From Chromobotia macracanthus (lineage: Eukaryota > Chordata > Actinopteri > Cypriniformes > Botiidae), in contig JAZGTH010000100.1 of NCBI GenBank assembly GCA_036877525.1, positions 1,488,001-1,552,000 on the forward strand: a stretch of 64,000 nucleotides of DNA, in the 5' to 3' direction. Below the pieces are notes generated by a model that saw nothing but the letters and a program-made list of their open reading frames with translations, searched no databases and was not told where the DNA came from. Shown in pieces: positions 44,922-58,987 of the stretch (position 1 is its first letter; each line of letters starts with the position of its first letter). The position numbers and the translations under genes are program-made.

Positions 44922-46100
44922 CCTGAAGAAAAATACTCTGTTAGCCCGAATAGCACAGTTGTTGTTACTGCAGCGAACTGCATGACATCTGCTTTAAACA
45001 GAGTAGAAGTTTTCGGGATGTTCCTTCTCAGATTTTTTTTATCAGACTTCTTTAACTTGTGATATAAAAAGTGTGTTATATTAGACTGTGAAAATCTCAA
45101 CTATAATACATTTGACTGTTTATTACTATCAGACTGACAAAATCAATTGAACGTATTTTAGTTGATGTTGTCAAGTGTAGTTACTGTATCATCCTGAGTC
45201 AGCCTCCAGTGAACTAATGAGTCAAAACACTTGTAAGTCTATTACATCATTTCTTTGTAAATCTTGTATTAACGCTTGCATAATGTAAAACTAAAACTTG
45301 TAAAACTATTGCCTTATTGGCAATACTGATGCAACTGCTGCATTGACTTCAACTCTCAAACATACAGAATGAGGAATTGGATTGCATTTTTAAGGGCGAT
45401 AAGGTCAACGTTTGTGTTACATTTTAGGTAGTGTGATTGATTCACAAATTCAGGCAGGATTTCTATACACAAACATCGGTACATCACGTTTTACCATCCC
45501 TGCAGTGTTGCAGTTGTCATACCGGTGTCATCAGCCTACACCTGTATGACACAGAATTCGAATCACACCGTTATCAAAATGGTGTGAAGCACAGATGAGT
45601 GTTGGTGAAGTAAACTTTCATTTTTCTTCAGAAGATGGGTGTGCTGCTAATGTAAACACAGGTGTAAAAAAAACACAGCTGAGGTGTTTGGGTGGTGTCT
45701 CCGCAAGATTGCTTTGGTTTGTGTACACAGTGTATTAGTTGAACACAGGATCATGGATGGTCCTCATTTTAAAGAACTTAGGTCCCTGGGGTCTCATAAA
45801 GGCCTTTGTCTTTCTTTATCCACAAACTAATTACGCCCAGCTAAGCAGGTCATGATCTCAAGCTGAGAATTACAGCTCTCCAGTTGTTTTAATTCACATC
45901 TCAAACTGTTAGCAACAGACAAAGCTGAGCACCAATCATACCACTGGAGCGTATATTTTCATTTACAGGTATTCCAACTCTATCTAACTATATGTTCAAC
46001 TTGCCCAGATATGTTAGCTTATTTAACATAATTGTTAGTATGATTTGGCAATGCTGGTTTATCAACTAGTGTATGTACTGACACAACAAAACTAAGAATA

Positions 46101-46250
46101 TTTACATTTATGCATTTGGCAGAAGCTTTAATCCAAAGTAATTTACAGTGCATTCAAGCTCATTTGTTCACTATGTGTGTTCCCCGGAAATCAAACCCAC
46201 AACCTTTACACTGCTAATGCAATGCTCTACCAACTGAGCTACAGGAGCAC
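46101..46250 (-). repeat. tRNA-derived SINE (near full length)
   Basis: Contains TTTACATTTATGCATTTGGC (tail end), CCGGAAATCAAACCCACAAC (B box) and GCAATGCTCTACCAACTGAG plus CTACAGGAGC (head). It is among the best-preserved copies in the window, on the minus strand. Confidence 0.85.
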
Positions 46251-49200
46251 TAAAGAAAGTGTGTTAAAGTATCAGAGTGTAGATTAACTTCCTGATTTGG
46301 CTTTTACCTACATGCGTTAGACGCTGTTAAAGTGTGTCTAAATGGCTAGTCGTGATACTTTGTCATTTAGTTTACCCCACTCTAAAGGACACTTCCTCAC
46401 TCACCTCTCACCAGCAAACCCACTAATATCTGTTTAGTATAGCTGGTGTTATTGTGAAGAATACAGTGGTTGAGTTAATGTTGTGTCATTGCAGTTTTGG
46501 CCAAATGGAACATTTTGAATGAAACAGAATCTTTGCAGGGTTTCAAGTTTGTGTCATTACACAATAGTGGAACAATAATATTGATAAAGACACGTGAAAG
46601 ACTTCTCAAATTCCTGGCTGGGAGAGGAGTTGCCTCTGCTAGTAAACGGGGAACACCACTCGTAAATGTTTGTCTTCTCTTCCAAGAAAAGAAGTCTCAG
46701 TGGGGGAAGGGGAATGCTTTTGCCTGGGCCACTGGTTCAGTCCTGCATATATTACCCACTATGTCTTTAAAAGTGTGCCAGAGACTTTACTGCGAAGGAC
46801 GCCCTACAATAAGAACAATAATGGGGCTCAATGCTTACCATCTGAGGGAAGAGAAAGCCACTGCTGCACGTGTTCAAATGAACTGACTCACGTATCTCAC
46901 ATTGCTAAGCCAGGCTCATATTTCTCAGTGCACACATTAAAAAACAAGTGCATGTCAGCATTTCAGCATTCTACATAGAGATTTAAAGTTGTTTAAAGCT
47001 TTAGCATGTCTTTGAATAGCCATTAGAAAATAGGATAAACAAACTTCCTCACAAGGGTTTGCATATTACATTGGAAAACAGTGATACGGTAAATCCCAAC
47101 CAGGACAAAGCTTAGTGTGTGTTAAGAAAGAAAGCAGTGGTCAATACAGTCACGGTGAAGTGCAGGTTTCTGGGAACAGATTGATGGCTCCAGCTGTCCC
47201 CAAGAGTGGAAACAAAGCAGGGCAGCTGGTCACCTGTAGCTGAGACATGTGCTGATACTGCAGATCTGGATTTGCTATTCAGGAGAAGGCTAATTATTGC
47301 CCCGTATTCTCGCTGCTACTTATTATAAAGTACTGTAAACCACCTATCACTTTTAAATACTAGAGGGTGATATACACTGAGAGCAGAATAAGAAAATGGA
47401 GAGGTTTTGGTCTTATTTTTTGCAGAATTTTCTGAGCTGAATGGAACATTCCGGGCGGGAATGTTTTCACCTCTGATTTGTAATTAAATGGGTCAGTACA
47501 GCACTAGCACTCGTCCGTAAACATGTAGTTTGATCTAAAAGACCACAATACAAAACATATAAACAACAACTAACAACAAGTTTTGTTGAACTCAAATAAA
47601 ATAACTTGCAAAAAGCTAAAAAGACACCAGACTCAAACTAAAGCAGAGTTCAACACTGCTTAAACCGCAGGCAGAGCAGAGACACCCTTCCCCCAAATGA
47701 CTGCCAACCAATTACTGCACAGAGATTCTGCCTCACTCATTCACAGACAGACAGATCCAGCCAGTTATATGACATCATCAGATGCCCATTAAAGAAGAGT
47801 TTACTTCTGTTTCAGTCTCTCTCTCCCTCTCTTAGAGAAGAGTTAAAAAAACGTGAAGCATCTTCCCTCCGGAACCCTTGTTAAAGGGTTTTTAAGACAA
47901 AGAACAGATTTGTCAATGAAACTTTCTAATAAGAAAAGTTCAATTTTATTTGATTCTTACATTGGTGAATGTAAAACCTTGTATTTCCCTCCTAGATGTA
48001 ACGTGTTACATTTTCGTTTAACCTTTGACCCCCTTTCACTCCTAAAGATATCCTGTATAAACTGAGCTACATATCTCATACTTAAATTTACATACGTAAA
48101 TTGATTTTATTAGATGTTGAGAGTGTTCAGAGATATAGTACACACATCTTAATACATTTATAAGGTGTTCAGGGTTTTTGTTTGGTCACGTGCAGCTTGA
48201 CTAGACACTCACAGTTTCCAATAGTCCCTTTCAGTCCCAGCAAACACTCATTATGCTGACCCTGCCCTCAAAGTGTATGTGTGTTTTTCCTCCTCTCAGA
48301 TTTTCAGTACAAGTCTTTGGCAGCTGAGAGAGTGAGAGAGATAAAAAAAGAGAAATGATTCAACTGGTTTTGTTTACGTAACAACATCACTAGGCCGTCG
48401 GGCTAATGCCTTTACTGGTCTCTCCCTGAGGGATTTTATTCAATATTTCTAACATTGATTTACAGTTTGTTAAAGACTAAGTATATATCAATATTGATCT
48501 GTTGATTAGAGTCTGAAAGATATCAGGTTATAAAATGAAAAGCAATTTCTATAATAAATACATGGTATTTCTGCACCAAATTAAAGGGATATTAGTTTGA
48601 GATGGGCCAGTTGTAATTTGAAATCCCATGTTGTGGATTTGCCCAGACAAAAAACACAAGAGATCAAGCCAATTTTAAAGATCAAATAGCATTTTTTTTC
48701 CAAAGCATGTTGCTTTAAATAAATGTATTCCACGTGAAAGCCATTCCGCACAGCCGTCCACACAGAAGAAAGTAAACGGAGGGTCATAAATTCAGAGCTA
48801 CAAAGGTTAATGATGAGTGACAAGTGGATTAAAATGGCCGTAGAGCCAGACAGCGGCTGACTCCCCCCTCCCCACCAGGGTTAAAGATCTTTGTAGTTTC
48901 ACAACACAGTCTGATCTCCTCCAGTCTGATCATCCATCAGTGCTTGAAATCTCAGTGGACACAACAGAACAGAGGCCCATCTATGTTATAGCTCTTTGCT
49001 TGTCTTTGTAACATGGTGACAGACATTCATAGATAACTGAAGTGTGGGCAGGACAAACATTGTATTGAAAAATGTATCTTTATACATTTTTTTCTCTTTT
49101 TCTAATTAATTCATCTTAATCCACTTACAGTTACAAACTACATTCAAATGTAAATAATGTTAGCCTTAAGTACTATATACTAGTTATTTTTGAAAAGTCT

Positions 49201-51120
49201 ATCACGGTCAATGTTTTTTTGAATTGTTTCACACAAATCTAGCTGTTAACATGTTAACAACCTTGTTTATTTACAAATATACTTTCCCGCAATTGTACAT
49301 TTTGAAAATATTTCCATTGATAACTGACTGCATGGCACATGTTTAAGAGCAACTCAGATAAGCCAGCAGAAGTCAATACACAGTCGCGTGTGTCAGGTCA
49401 TGTCAGCAGGACCGCAGCACTTCCTCAATGCAGTGTTTACATGCCGCACACGTGCTTTCCAAGTCTCTTCTGAGAGCTGCGGTAGAGTTGACTCAAAAAA
49501 GCCTTTTGTCAGTTAGATGGACGCTTTTTGCAGGGCTGATGCATTGCATATTTGTGTATGAAAACTCCCAAAATAACAAGGGGAGAATGTTGGCGCATTG
49601 TTTTGCATGTGCTCAGATTTCACTTGCAGATGCATAAGGATTGAGCATGCATTTTGTAGCTTTACTTCTGAAACTAAATATTGTTTATAATCTATGAGGA
49701 TAAAAATGGTCTTTTATTGTTTTCTCTAACTGTATACAAATAGTCGATTATGTTACCTTTACCTCAAATCCTCTTTTTTAGAGAACAATTTTTTTGTTTT
49801 TCATTTTAGCTTTTTCATCCACTTTCTCATGAACTGGGTGTTGCGCTTCCTCACTATGTTTTTTCTAAATTACTCTCCCAAAGCTAAATATCAGTTTCTT
49901 CTTAAACAGGAAACTCCTCTGAGACGTCACACTCTACCTCTGAGAAAGAGAAACCAAACACAGTAAACTTTCCCATTAAACCAGGGCACTTCCTTATAAG
50001 TGACACACTTGCAAAACACGTTGCTCCCTTTATATAGACACTGGAATAACAAGCTATGTTTAAACTTCTCATTATAGCTGGATACTTCTGGTTTCATTCC
50101 ATTCATACACAGTAGCTGTTGAACAGGATTATTGGTTTAATTTTCTTACTGATAAACGCAGAGGTGTATTTATAGCTCTGGCTGACTAACTCAATGATAC
50201 AAATCACACCTATAAGAAAAGTAAGCTAAGGCTGGGATTTTTGGTGATTTTCAAATTACATAAACCATCCAGGGTAACAATATAAAAGTTCTCTCAAAGT
50301 TATCAAAAACAATATGTCTATTTGTCACACAGATAAGTTGTAAAAAGTCCTGAATTTCAATAACCATAATTACCTTGCAAAATGTCATTGAGGCATGTTG
50401 TTACTGTAGGTCTAACTAAATGTATCTTTATTCTTTTTAAATGAATTATGGAATTACTCCATAGCTTTTTAGTAGCCAAGACCTCACGGTAAGAAGAGTC
50501 ATTTTTAAATGAATAAACCTAACCTAAGAAATAATTACTATAAAGATTTCAAATGCCCCCACAAGTATAGTAATGCCAGTAAATGTTGATCCAGTGGAGA
50601 CATTTTTTAGGGCCCCACGAGTAAACAAGCTGATAAATCATACAGAATAATCTTTTTTGAAAATCTAAAATAACAAAGTTTTTCTGATGGTTAGGTTTAG
50701 TGGCAGGGTTAGTATAAGTAGATAAAATATGCAGTTTGTACAATATAAAAACCATAATTTCAATAACTTCCCATTAAACATACAAACCCAATGTGTGTGA
50801 AAGATAGAGATAGGGCAGAGATAGAGTCTGGCAAGACCTCAGCGCTGTGTTGTTACCAAGGCTACAACAACGTGCAGGCCAACCACAGGTGCCGCAGCAA
50901 CAACAGTGTTTCCCAATTAGGGACCCTGAAAGAGACCCAATAATGAAATGTGCCCCTGGGCTGCACTAGGTTAACTAAATGGATCCACAGTCATTTAAAG
51001 TTAACAAAAGGCTGACTCGGGAGGCAATTGAATGGCCTGTGAAAGAAGTGCTCACCCACCCCCGTCTCCATGTCTCGCCCTTATTCATATTGCATAGCAA
51101 AGGATGTGCCTTAATTCAGG

Positions 51121-51150
51121 GGGGGGCAATTGAAAATAACATTGCCCCCC
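51121..51150. repeat. Perfect 10-bp inverted repeat with 10-nt loop
   Basis: GGGGGGCAAT, then TGAAAATAAC, then ATTGCCCCCC. The arms are exact complements in otherwise non-repetitive flank. It is not followed by any supportable transcript, so a terminator role is not claimed. Confidence 0.85.
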
Positions 51151-51821
51151 TACATGGCAAATCTATCACTGATACTTAACTGTTTTCAATGAGACACTGA
51201 CACCACAATGAGATTAAATACATGCAGGGGGAAGAATACACTGTCCTTCTGTCTAGGGACGCACATGAATTTTTAAGAATAAAAAGCACACACATGGAAA
51301 AAGTCCAGCAAACAACCAATCCTGTTGTCACACTGAAAGCTCACACACAAATACACTCACACACACTAAAACCCAGCTTTGCCCTCAGAGCCTAAGAAAG
51401 GAACCCAGTTGTCCTGTTTGCCGAGGGCCAGTGGCCACACATCCGTTTTCACAAAGGCCGCTTTGAGACTGCACCCAGGTTGAAGTGTTTTAAAACCCTG
51501 TTCAAAGGCACTAACAGAAGCACAGCCCTGACTAAGACTAGAACCAGCAGGCTTCACACTGCCCGCTTCACTGCCAGCATCAACACACATACTGGCTGTT
51601 ATGCTGACACTCTCTTTTTCTCCCTCTCCCTTCCTGGTGAACAATATGAAGGGAGGTGCAGGAGAGGAAGTAGCTAGGCTGGGTGGCGAGCGGGAGGGAG
51701 GAGCGGCCCCCTCTCTTTCCCATGTGAAGGACAAGTCTGTGTGAGCGTCAGTCTGGGGCCATGATTGTGCTCGGCGCCTGGTTGCGTCTAACAGAAGACC
51801 CCCATTAATCACTGGAGCAGG

Positions 51822-51844
51822 TCTCTCTCTCTCTCTCTCTCTCT
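51822..51844. repeat. (CT)n microsatellite
   Basis: An uninterrupted run of about eleven CT units. Confidence 0.9.
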
Positions 51845-52441
51845 ACCCTTACACAATCCACTACCTACATCCAGGACCCCACACAAAGAGGAGGCATGTG
51901 TGCACACATTTAGCATGCATTAAAATGCAAACACACCGTAGTGAGTTCGCAAAAAAATTGCACCACTTTTGTATTGTTAAAATAGTGCTGTGCTCTGATT
52001 ATTTGTTAAATAACTGGCATTATTGGTAACACATCCTTTCTTGGCATTATTGGTAACACACAAAAATTCTTAATTGTATGTTTTATTCCTGGACTCGCTG
52101 TGTTTTTTGTGCCTGTTTTTTGCATTTTAAAGGTGGATGTAAAATGCTGTATCATTCATCCATAACCTGCAGAAATTGGGCCTGCTCTAATTTCATTGGC
52201 ACGTTTGCAGTTACCTTATCTGAATTATTCCTTCAGTTTTTCAATACCAACACATTGCAGACAGCGTGTACAACTAAATGACAATACCAGCAGGCACAGT
52301 TTATTCTTTGTGCATTCCCTCTACAGAATACCTCATTCATATACACATACTTTAGACACAACACTCTCACAAAGCACAAACATAAAGAACATTATTCATA
52401 CACACACTGACTCTGCTATTGGATCCAAGCCTCTAAATCTC

Positions 52442-52486
52442 GCTCTCTCTCTCTCTCTTTCTCACACACACACACACACACACACA
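52442..52486. repeat. Compound (CT)n-(CA)n microsatellite
   Basis: About eight CT units, a short TTTCT interruption, then about eleven CA units. It is likely polymorphic. Confidence 0.9.
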
Positions 52487-53736
52487 AGCATGCACCTTCA
52501 TTCCCACAATTATTTATTTACTGAACATGTGTGGGTAAACAGCTTGTAAAAGCATTTCAAGAATGCAATAAAAAAACAACCGTACTGTAAAAACTACTAT
52601 TTAGAAAAGCTGCAATGTTTTTTAATCCTCTTGCAATGAGGTGGAGAATGTCAAATAGCTGGCAATCCAACCTGATGAGAGCACTGGTACTGTTGGAGTG
52701 TTCATATGAGGATTGTTTACTTTTAACTGCTAAACCTGGAAACAGACTCCCAGTATCAGAGCGACAGACTGTTAGCTAATTCACATGATATCTTCCAAAC
52801 ACTTATTTTTATGAAAAATGTTTTAAAAAGACAATGAACTCACATCTCATGGCAATACAATGTTTTGCAAATTGCATGTATTATCTTGCATGTAACACCT
52901 GCATGCATAACAATTATAAAAGAATTAGCAAGATAGTTTAACAAAATAGTTTAAGATCAAGTGTAACATCTTAAACTTCAGATCATGCCAAGTTTTCAAA
53001 AGTATTTAATTTCAAAGACTCAGAAATAAAAAAACAACAGAAATACAGACCTGGGCTCAAAAAGGTCACATGACATCCTGTCCAACCCGGAGTGTCACAC
53101 ACTGGAACATCCATGCACCAGCGCCGCTTTGCTAAAGTTTCCATTTTATTTGGGGAAGAATTTATGGTATTTCCCTTTGTTGCAGCCAGCCCATCTGTGT
53201 ATACAAACAAACCATATGCGGACAGGTCAGTTTCTATATTAAAATAGTGGACTACTATAACAATACCCTCTCAAATTGTTCACCACAACAGTTTTGTATT
53301 ACAATAAAACAGCAGATTTGTTTATTTTTATATTCTATAATTTCTTTATTATCCGTTCTTTCAGGAGCTCCACAACAACCCTGATAAAACACTGACTAGA
53401 TAAAAACTGTAATCTGCACAAGGGCCACATCTTCACCATCAATTTCCTGTCACTCACCTCTCCACACCCCCATGTCATCTAGCACCCTAATGATAATTTA
53501 TAGGCCAGTGTCTAGCAGAGAAAGAAAAGGGGCGGGTGGTGCATTAGGTCAATGGCTTTCTGCAGCACATAAACCCTCCTGTAATGAGCAATATTTGTAA
53601 AGTATCAAGGTGACAGTGCCTCTTGAGATGAGTGTCACATATCTATACATTCCTGCAGTGCTTACACTGCACACACAACAGTTTATGAAACCATGTCTTG
53701 TGCTGCAGTCATCTTTCACAAGTGGATATTAATAAT

Positions 53737-54082
53737 CCCAGCCAACAGGGAACATTCTCAGACTGTTGGCTAACGTTCTCTAAAAGTTCCCTCAAAGTTA
53801 TCAATAACATTTTTGCAGTAACATTATTAGAACACTTTTTAACGTTATATATTACATATCAAAAACGTAATTCCTAAATTGTCAGTGGAACATTTTAAAA
53901 AATGCTACAGAATTTAAAACTTGGAATAATGTTCTTATAACCAATCAATGATGTTAATACAACATCTAAAAACTGGATGTTCTGAATGTTCCTAGAACTT
54001 TCAAAATAACATTTTTAACATTTTTGTTACTTAACGGAAACATTAGAGAAACGTTCTTACAACCTAAAATTGTTATCTAGGT
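53737..54082 (-). mobile_element. CCAGCTAACA-family MITE, copy 7 (full length)
   Basis: Runs from CCCAGCCAACAGGGAACATT to ACAACCTAAAATTGTTATCT plus AGG. At 346 bp it has both inverted termini and all internal blocks (TGCAGTAACATTATTAGAAC, ACTGGATGTTCTGAATGTTC and so on). Confidence 0.85.
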
Positions 54083-54873
54083 ATAAATCCAAGACATACA
54101 TCCTTTATAGACAAACAAACAAAACACAACAGTGGTTAATCTAGACAGTGGGCAAATGCCTCTCTCTTGTTCCTGGGCATGATAAACATGTTTATCACCA
54201 ATGTCGTCATGTGAGCCCAGATTATGTGAATTGGAATCATAATCCATCAGTACAGTATTACTGTTCTCAGTACTGCACTGGAATCTCCTTTACAGGAACA
54301 GTATGTTTTGAAAACAGGGTTAGCAAAACAATTAAATAACTAATCATATTTATTTAAGATTTTAAAAACATTATATTTGTACATTTATATTTGCACCCCT
54401 GTTCAGCATGAAACAATTAGTGTAAATGTACCTTTTTGTGGTATATATGGCACTTCTGTGCCACCTTTGCAGTGTAAAGACAGCATTAGACAGCATCAGT
54501 CTGTTCAGTGCTATCAAAAACACAACTGACGAGGAAAATTGGCTTTTTGATTGTCAGAGATTGAGTAAATGGAGCAATAACTCTGTCAGCAGGCCTGTGT
54601 TGAGTGTGTGCATTCCGGCTGTCTATGTGAAGTCACTAATGGATGTGAGAATATATTGCTGTGTCAGCTTGATGAATCTGCCTGTGGAACTTTCTCATTC
54701 ATCTGCAGTGATTAATCAAGTCATCAGAGGCATGTTAACAATACACAGATCATTGACACAAATGTGCGTCCATAACAGCTCATAAACGTGCAATTAAAAA
54801 AACACAGACAGTGATACGTTTGCAATTCTACAATAATAAATCATCAAATACATATGATTGGCTTTTTGTATAT

Positions 54874-55026
54874 ACATTTACGCATTTGACAGATTTACGC
54901 TTTTATCCAAAGCGACTTACAGTACATTCAAGTTATACATTTTTGTCATTACATGTGCTCCCTGGGAATCAAACCCACAACCTCTTACGCTGCTAACGCA
55001 ATGCTCTACCACTGAGCTACAGGAGA
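54874..55026 (-). repeat. tRNA-derived SINE (near full length)
   Basis: ACATTTACGCATTTGACAGA and CTTTTATCCAAAGCGACTTA form the tail. GGGAATCAAACCCACAACCT and CGCAATGCTCTACCACTGAG with CTACAGGAG form the tRNA-like head. Confidence 0.85.
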
Positions 55027-55214
55027 TATACTAGTTTAAGGAAAATATATGGAACACAACAGATAAAAGACACATTTGGCATTTCATAAGATCTCAAATA
55101 GTCTTTAACAACCTCATTGCTTTTAGTATCTAAACTGTTTCTTGGAAAAATGTAACATGTTAGCTCAAATTACCTAAAAATGCACATTTAACCTTTTTAC
55201 ACAATGACCTCCTA

Positions 55215-55558
55215 TCCCAGCTAACAGGAAACATTCTCAGAATGTTGGCTAACATTCTTGGAAATTTCCCTCAAAGTTATCAAAAACATTCATGCAGTAA
55301 CGTTAACAGAACGCTTTTTAACATCATATAATAAAAACATTATTCATTATTCAAGCAGTTAATGGAACATTTTGAAAATGTTTCAGACTTAAAAATGTTT
55401 GAATAAGGTTCTTATAACCAAAAACATAACTAATACAATGTCTAAAAAAACTGGACGTTGTGAACATTCTTAGAACATTCAAAATTACATTTAATGTTTT
55501 TGTTATCTAATGAAAATGTTAGGGAAACGTTTCAACAACCTAAAATTGTTAGCTGGGA
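55215..55558 (-). mobile_element. CCAGCTAACA-family MITE, copy 8 (full length)
   Basis: Starts TCCCAGCTAACAGGAAACAT and ends CCTAAAATTGTTAGCTGGGA, so the outer 11-13 bp are exact inverted repeats. It is the clearest copy for defining the element's boundaries (about 344 bp). Confidence 0.9.
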
Positions 55559-57706
55559 TAATGGTGCATAGTGGCTATTTAATGTTATTTAATGTGAGAA
55601 AATCAGAAGTACCTTACAAACCCCGTGGAGGTACATATAGAAATCTATGTGTAAGCAACTGACACATTTTAGTAGAACTGATGTACACAGATTAAGGTAT
55701 GCTCAAAAAAATACATTCACGTTATATTTAATTAATATTTAGTGACTTTTGTAACAAAAGAGGTGATTTTAACAAGTTCCACTCACTGTGTAACAGGAAA
55801 GCTTTACTGATGTTTCACTTAACTTATGTATAAATGTTGACATGATTAACATCCAATACACTAGTGTAAAGTAAGCTAAATTTGACAATATAAAAGCTCC
55901 TTAGAATGTTGTATTTCTCTGAAGTTGTAAGCAAATAACATCTTATTATTATCCTCAACAGATGTAGAGCGGATAATCTCCATTAGTCCTTTCCTCTGTG
56001 TCTGTTTTTCTCCATTTGCTGCTTTGCATTTAAATCTGTCTAAATCAGACTGGACTCTTTTATAAACTAGAACAGAAGCATAACACTAATCGAACACCAT
56101 AATGTTTCCTTCCATTATGGTTCCTTCTAGATGTGTTTGACAAAGGCATTCTTTATTACTTTTATTTTACGACGCAGAACTTGGAATATAATGACCTTTA
56201 CCCTGAACTTCTCCTAAAGTCATTTTGCATGACAATAAAATTGTTTACACTGACAAAAATCTTTTTGTGAAAATCACTAGTATTTTCATCTTATTTTGTC
56301 AGGACAAATATCAAAATATTGTTTAAAAAGATACATTTACAAAATTGCAGAAGATTGTTCTCCAAGAACAACACATAAAATTTCCCTTAAATAAAATTTC
56401 ATTTTCTTGCATTACTCATAATTCAATTACATTAAAGCTAAATGTATGCTTAAAAAACAAACAGGAAAGAAAGTTAGACAGTTATAGATTCTCTGAATCA
56501 TTTTTTAAGCTCAGTTTTATTTCCACAGTTTTATTTAAGTACATTTGTCTTGTTATATCTTGTTAAAATATATAACCTTTATATATTTTTACTGAAAAAC
56601 AAGACATAAACCCAATGAAGAAACTGATTTTTTGAGTGTTCGCATCAGTCCCCATTAGACCCAGCTGTCCCAGTGTGAATGCTGATTGATTAACACGACA
56701 CTGGCTGCATTCCAACAGACACCAAACTTGCTATTTTTTCCCTCCTAACCACATGTTTGATCTCAAAAGACAACTCATCACTTTTGTATATGATGCACAA
56801 CCCTGACTCGTGTGTTTTTACTGGCACCTTACAGCTGTATGGGGGGGATTTTTCTGCTGAAACTGTTTTACTTGATCTCTCTCTATTTACCTCTTTCCAG
56901 GCCACAAATGATGAGATATGAGTGTTGGGTAATAAATTAGAACAACAGGCAGTTTTCCACTACACATACAAGAGGTGCTAATTTAGGCAATGTGGTCAAC
57001 ACAGAGGGCTGGGTGTGTCCCCACCCCTCATAACTGTAGCCCTGCAAACTGTGGAAACTACAGGCTTTGGCAGATGGCTGTTTGCAGGGCAGCTAAATAA
57101 TGACGCCGGATTAAACGCCTGATTCTCTAACCACATTCCCCTCCTGCATGTGTCTATGTTCCCTCTTTAGTGAGAATTCATGTGTTCTGTGCCGCAAAGA
57201 TAGATTGCCAGACCAAAAAGCCTCAGAGGAAACAGCACTAATCTGCAAGTGATAATTCCCATTCAAGTAAGTGACTCTGTATTAATAAAAATGCTAATTC
57301 ATAGAAATGAAACAGAACAGCTCCAAGTGAGAAAGACTCATGTTTGCCCTCGACTCTTAAACAAAAGACACTGGATCAGAAAGACCAGCATTCGTTTTTG
57401 TGGATCTGTGTGGGTGGGTTCTGCCAAGCTACAGTTGTACCAAACATATTATTCTGTTGAATACCAGGAGTATTCAAGTAACGGGCATGCAAACCTGAGA
57501 ATAAACTGAAAGAGACGTAATCAAAATCTCTCAGGCCTTGCTTAAAGCTGGTACTAAAATCATGGAGATACTTTCCTGTTTACACCTTGTAGTAACATGC
57601 GTCCTTAATGTGTCTTAATTTTAGACATGCATACTGCACATGCTGATGACAGGAAAACCAGAGTTGTTCTGTGGTCGTGTGCATATACAGCTCTGTACAG
57701 AAATCG

Positions 57707-57820
57707 GAAATATCAATATAGATTTTCAAATATTCTGAGATTATTTTTGAGAATAATCTCAATTGCAGTTAATAACTGATTATAATAATGTTTGAAAATC
57801 TAATCTATAATTGATATTTC
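57707..57820. repeat. Foldback sequence (nested inverted repeats)
   Basis: The outer arms GAAATATCAATATAGATTTT and the inverse of the right arm (GAAATATCAATTATAGATTA then GATTTTC) pair imperfectly. An inner perfect pair GAGATTATT/AATAATCTC (57737-57745 and 57752-57760) lies inside. The block is 114 bp and AT-rich, possibly a tiny MITE. Confidence 0.7.
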
Positions 57821-58987
57821 CTACTGACAAAATATATTAATGAACATCTTAAAACTCTGTTTTGTGACACCTCTAATGTGACTTTTACACATTATTGAAC
57901 AGTACATACATTTTTCAAATTGACTTTATTTCTTCCAGATAAGAACTGCTGACACTCGAGAAAATATTGAAACATTTACTCAATAAATGCACAATGGGGC
58001 CTTAGGCCAGCAAGTGTGTTGGAAGTGGCTGAAAATGAATATTTTTGCCTCATGATATATTTGAGCATCTTAAAAATATTGCTGTATGGTGAAACTATTT
58101 CATCACATTTTCCAATTCAGTGTGACATTTGACTCAAATTCTGGGTGAGGAGCACAACTCAGCAGAAGACCTATACCAGGAGAAATGCAATTAACAGAAA
58201 GAGATGTGTTAGCTAAAATTAACTTCACTTTCCACCAGCATGTCACGCTTGACCCAGGTTTCCAGTTTCAGCCTGAGGAACCCTTGATTTCACCTGTGCA
58301 TTCACTGAAAACATTATCCCAGCAGCCAAAGGTGATCCTTCACGGACAGCATCCAACTGTCTGAAATTGCTCAAGTTAAATATTAAAATGGCAGGGAATT
58401 CATCTGTATGGCCAGACTGTTCTTATTGCACAAAAACTCCTCCGTACTCAGTATTCCAGAAATAAAGCAGGCCGGATCATTAGTCTCGGCACATAACCAC
58501 AACTCATTCATTGCCACTATGAATATTTCTGGAACATGATTTGTGAGCCAAACTGTCTGCCTAAGTTCTATTTATTTAGAGTCAGTTTGGCTGAGACAGT
58601 ACAGTGATCACTTAAAATAACACATCTACAGTCTGTAATTTAAGACAGTGTTAGTATGTGATAGGAGCCAGTTCTAAAAACACAGAATGAACGATCAATG
58701 TCCATTTTGCACATTCCTTTTTCTCCTTGGACTAAAATGAGTTGAATTCAGTTTTATTTCACCACATTTGTTTGGCTTCAGCATTGTTTCATCATTAGCA
58801 TTTTGTGAGCTGCTTATTTGTCTAGAGTCTAAGTTTAAATGAGGACAATCAACTCAGATGTCCATATCGAGCAAGTTTCTTTAACACGCACAAGTTCCTC
58901 ACTGTGCAACATATGGTACGAGTGACATTTATAGTAGTGCTGTAAGTCTGGTTCACGATCATGTTGCAGGTGCACATACACAATCTT

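Larger units (their letters stand above)
44851..53736. other. Upstream flank of csrnp1, no gene supported
   Basis: Contains a TCA trinucleotide run (44892-44921), a hairpin (45516-45550), a SINE (46101-46250), a perfect inverted repeat (51121-51150), CT and CT/CA microsatellites (51822-51844 and 52442-52486) and otherwise unassigned sequence. Open frames up to 148 codons (51366-51812 minus) have no protein-like features. Non-repetitive stretches such as 47640-47780 and 50930-51180 could be conserved enhancers, but that cannot be judged without alignment. Confidence 0.6.

Noticed and set aside
44882..44930. Poly-histidine peptide from a short open frame
   Set aside because: It is a TCA microsatellite translated in one frame, outside any transcript with support.
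46497..46886. 129-codon open frame on the plus strand
   Set aside because: No domain or homology recognised. An isolated single-exon frame in repeat-bearing flank.
51366..51812. 148-codon open frame on the minus strand
   Set aside because: No recognisable domain or protein-like periodicity, and no convincing splice or start context. It lies in moderately GC-rich flank where chance frames are long.
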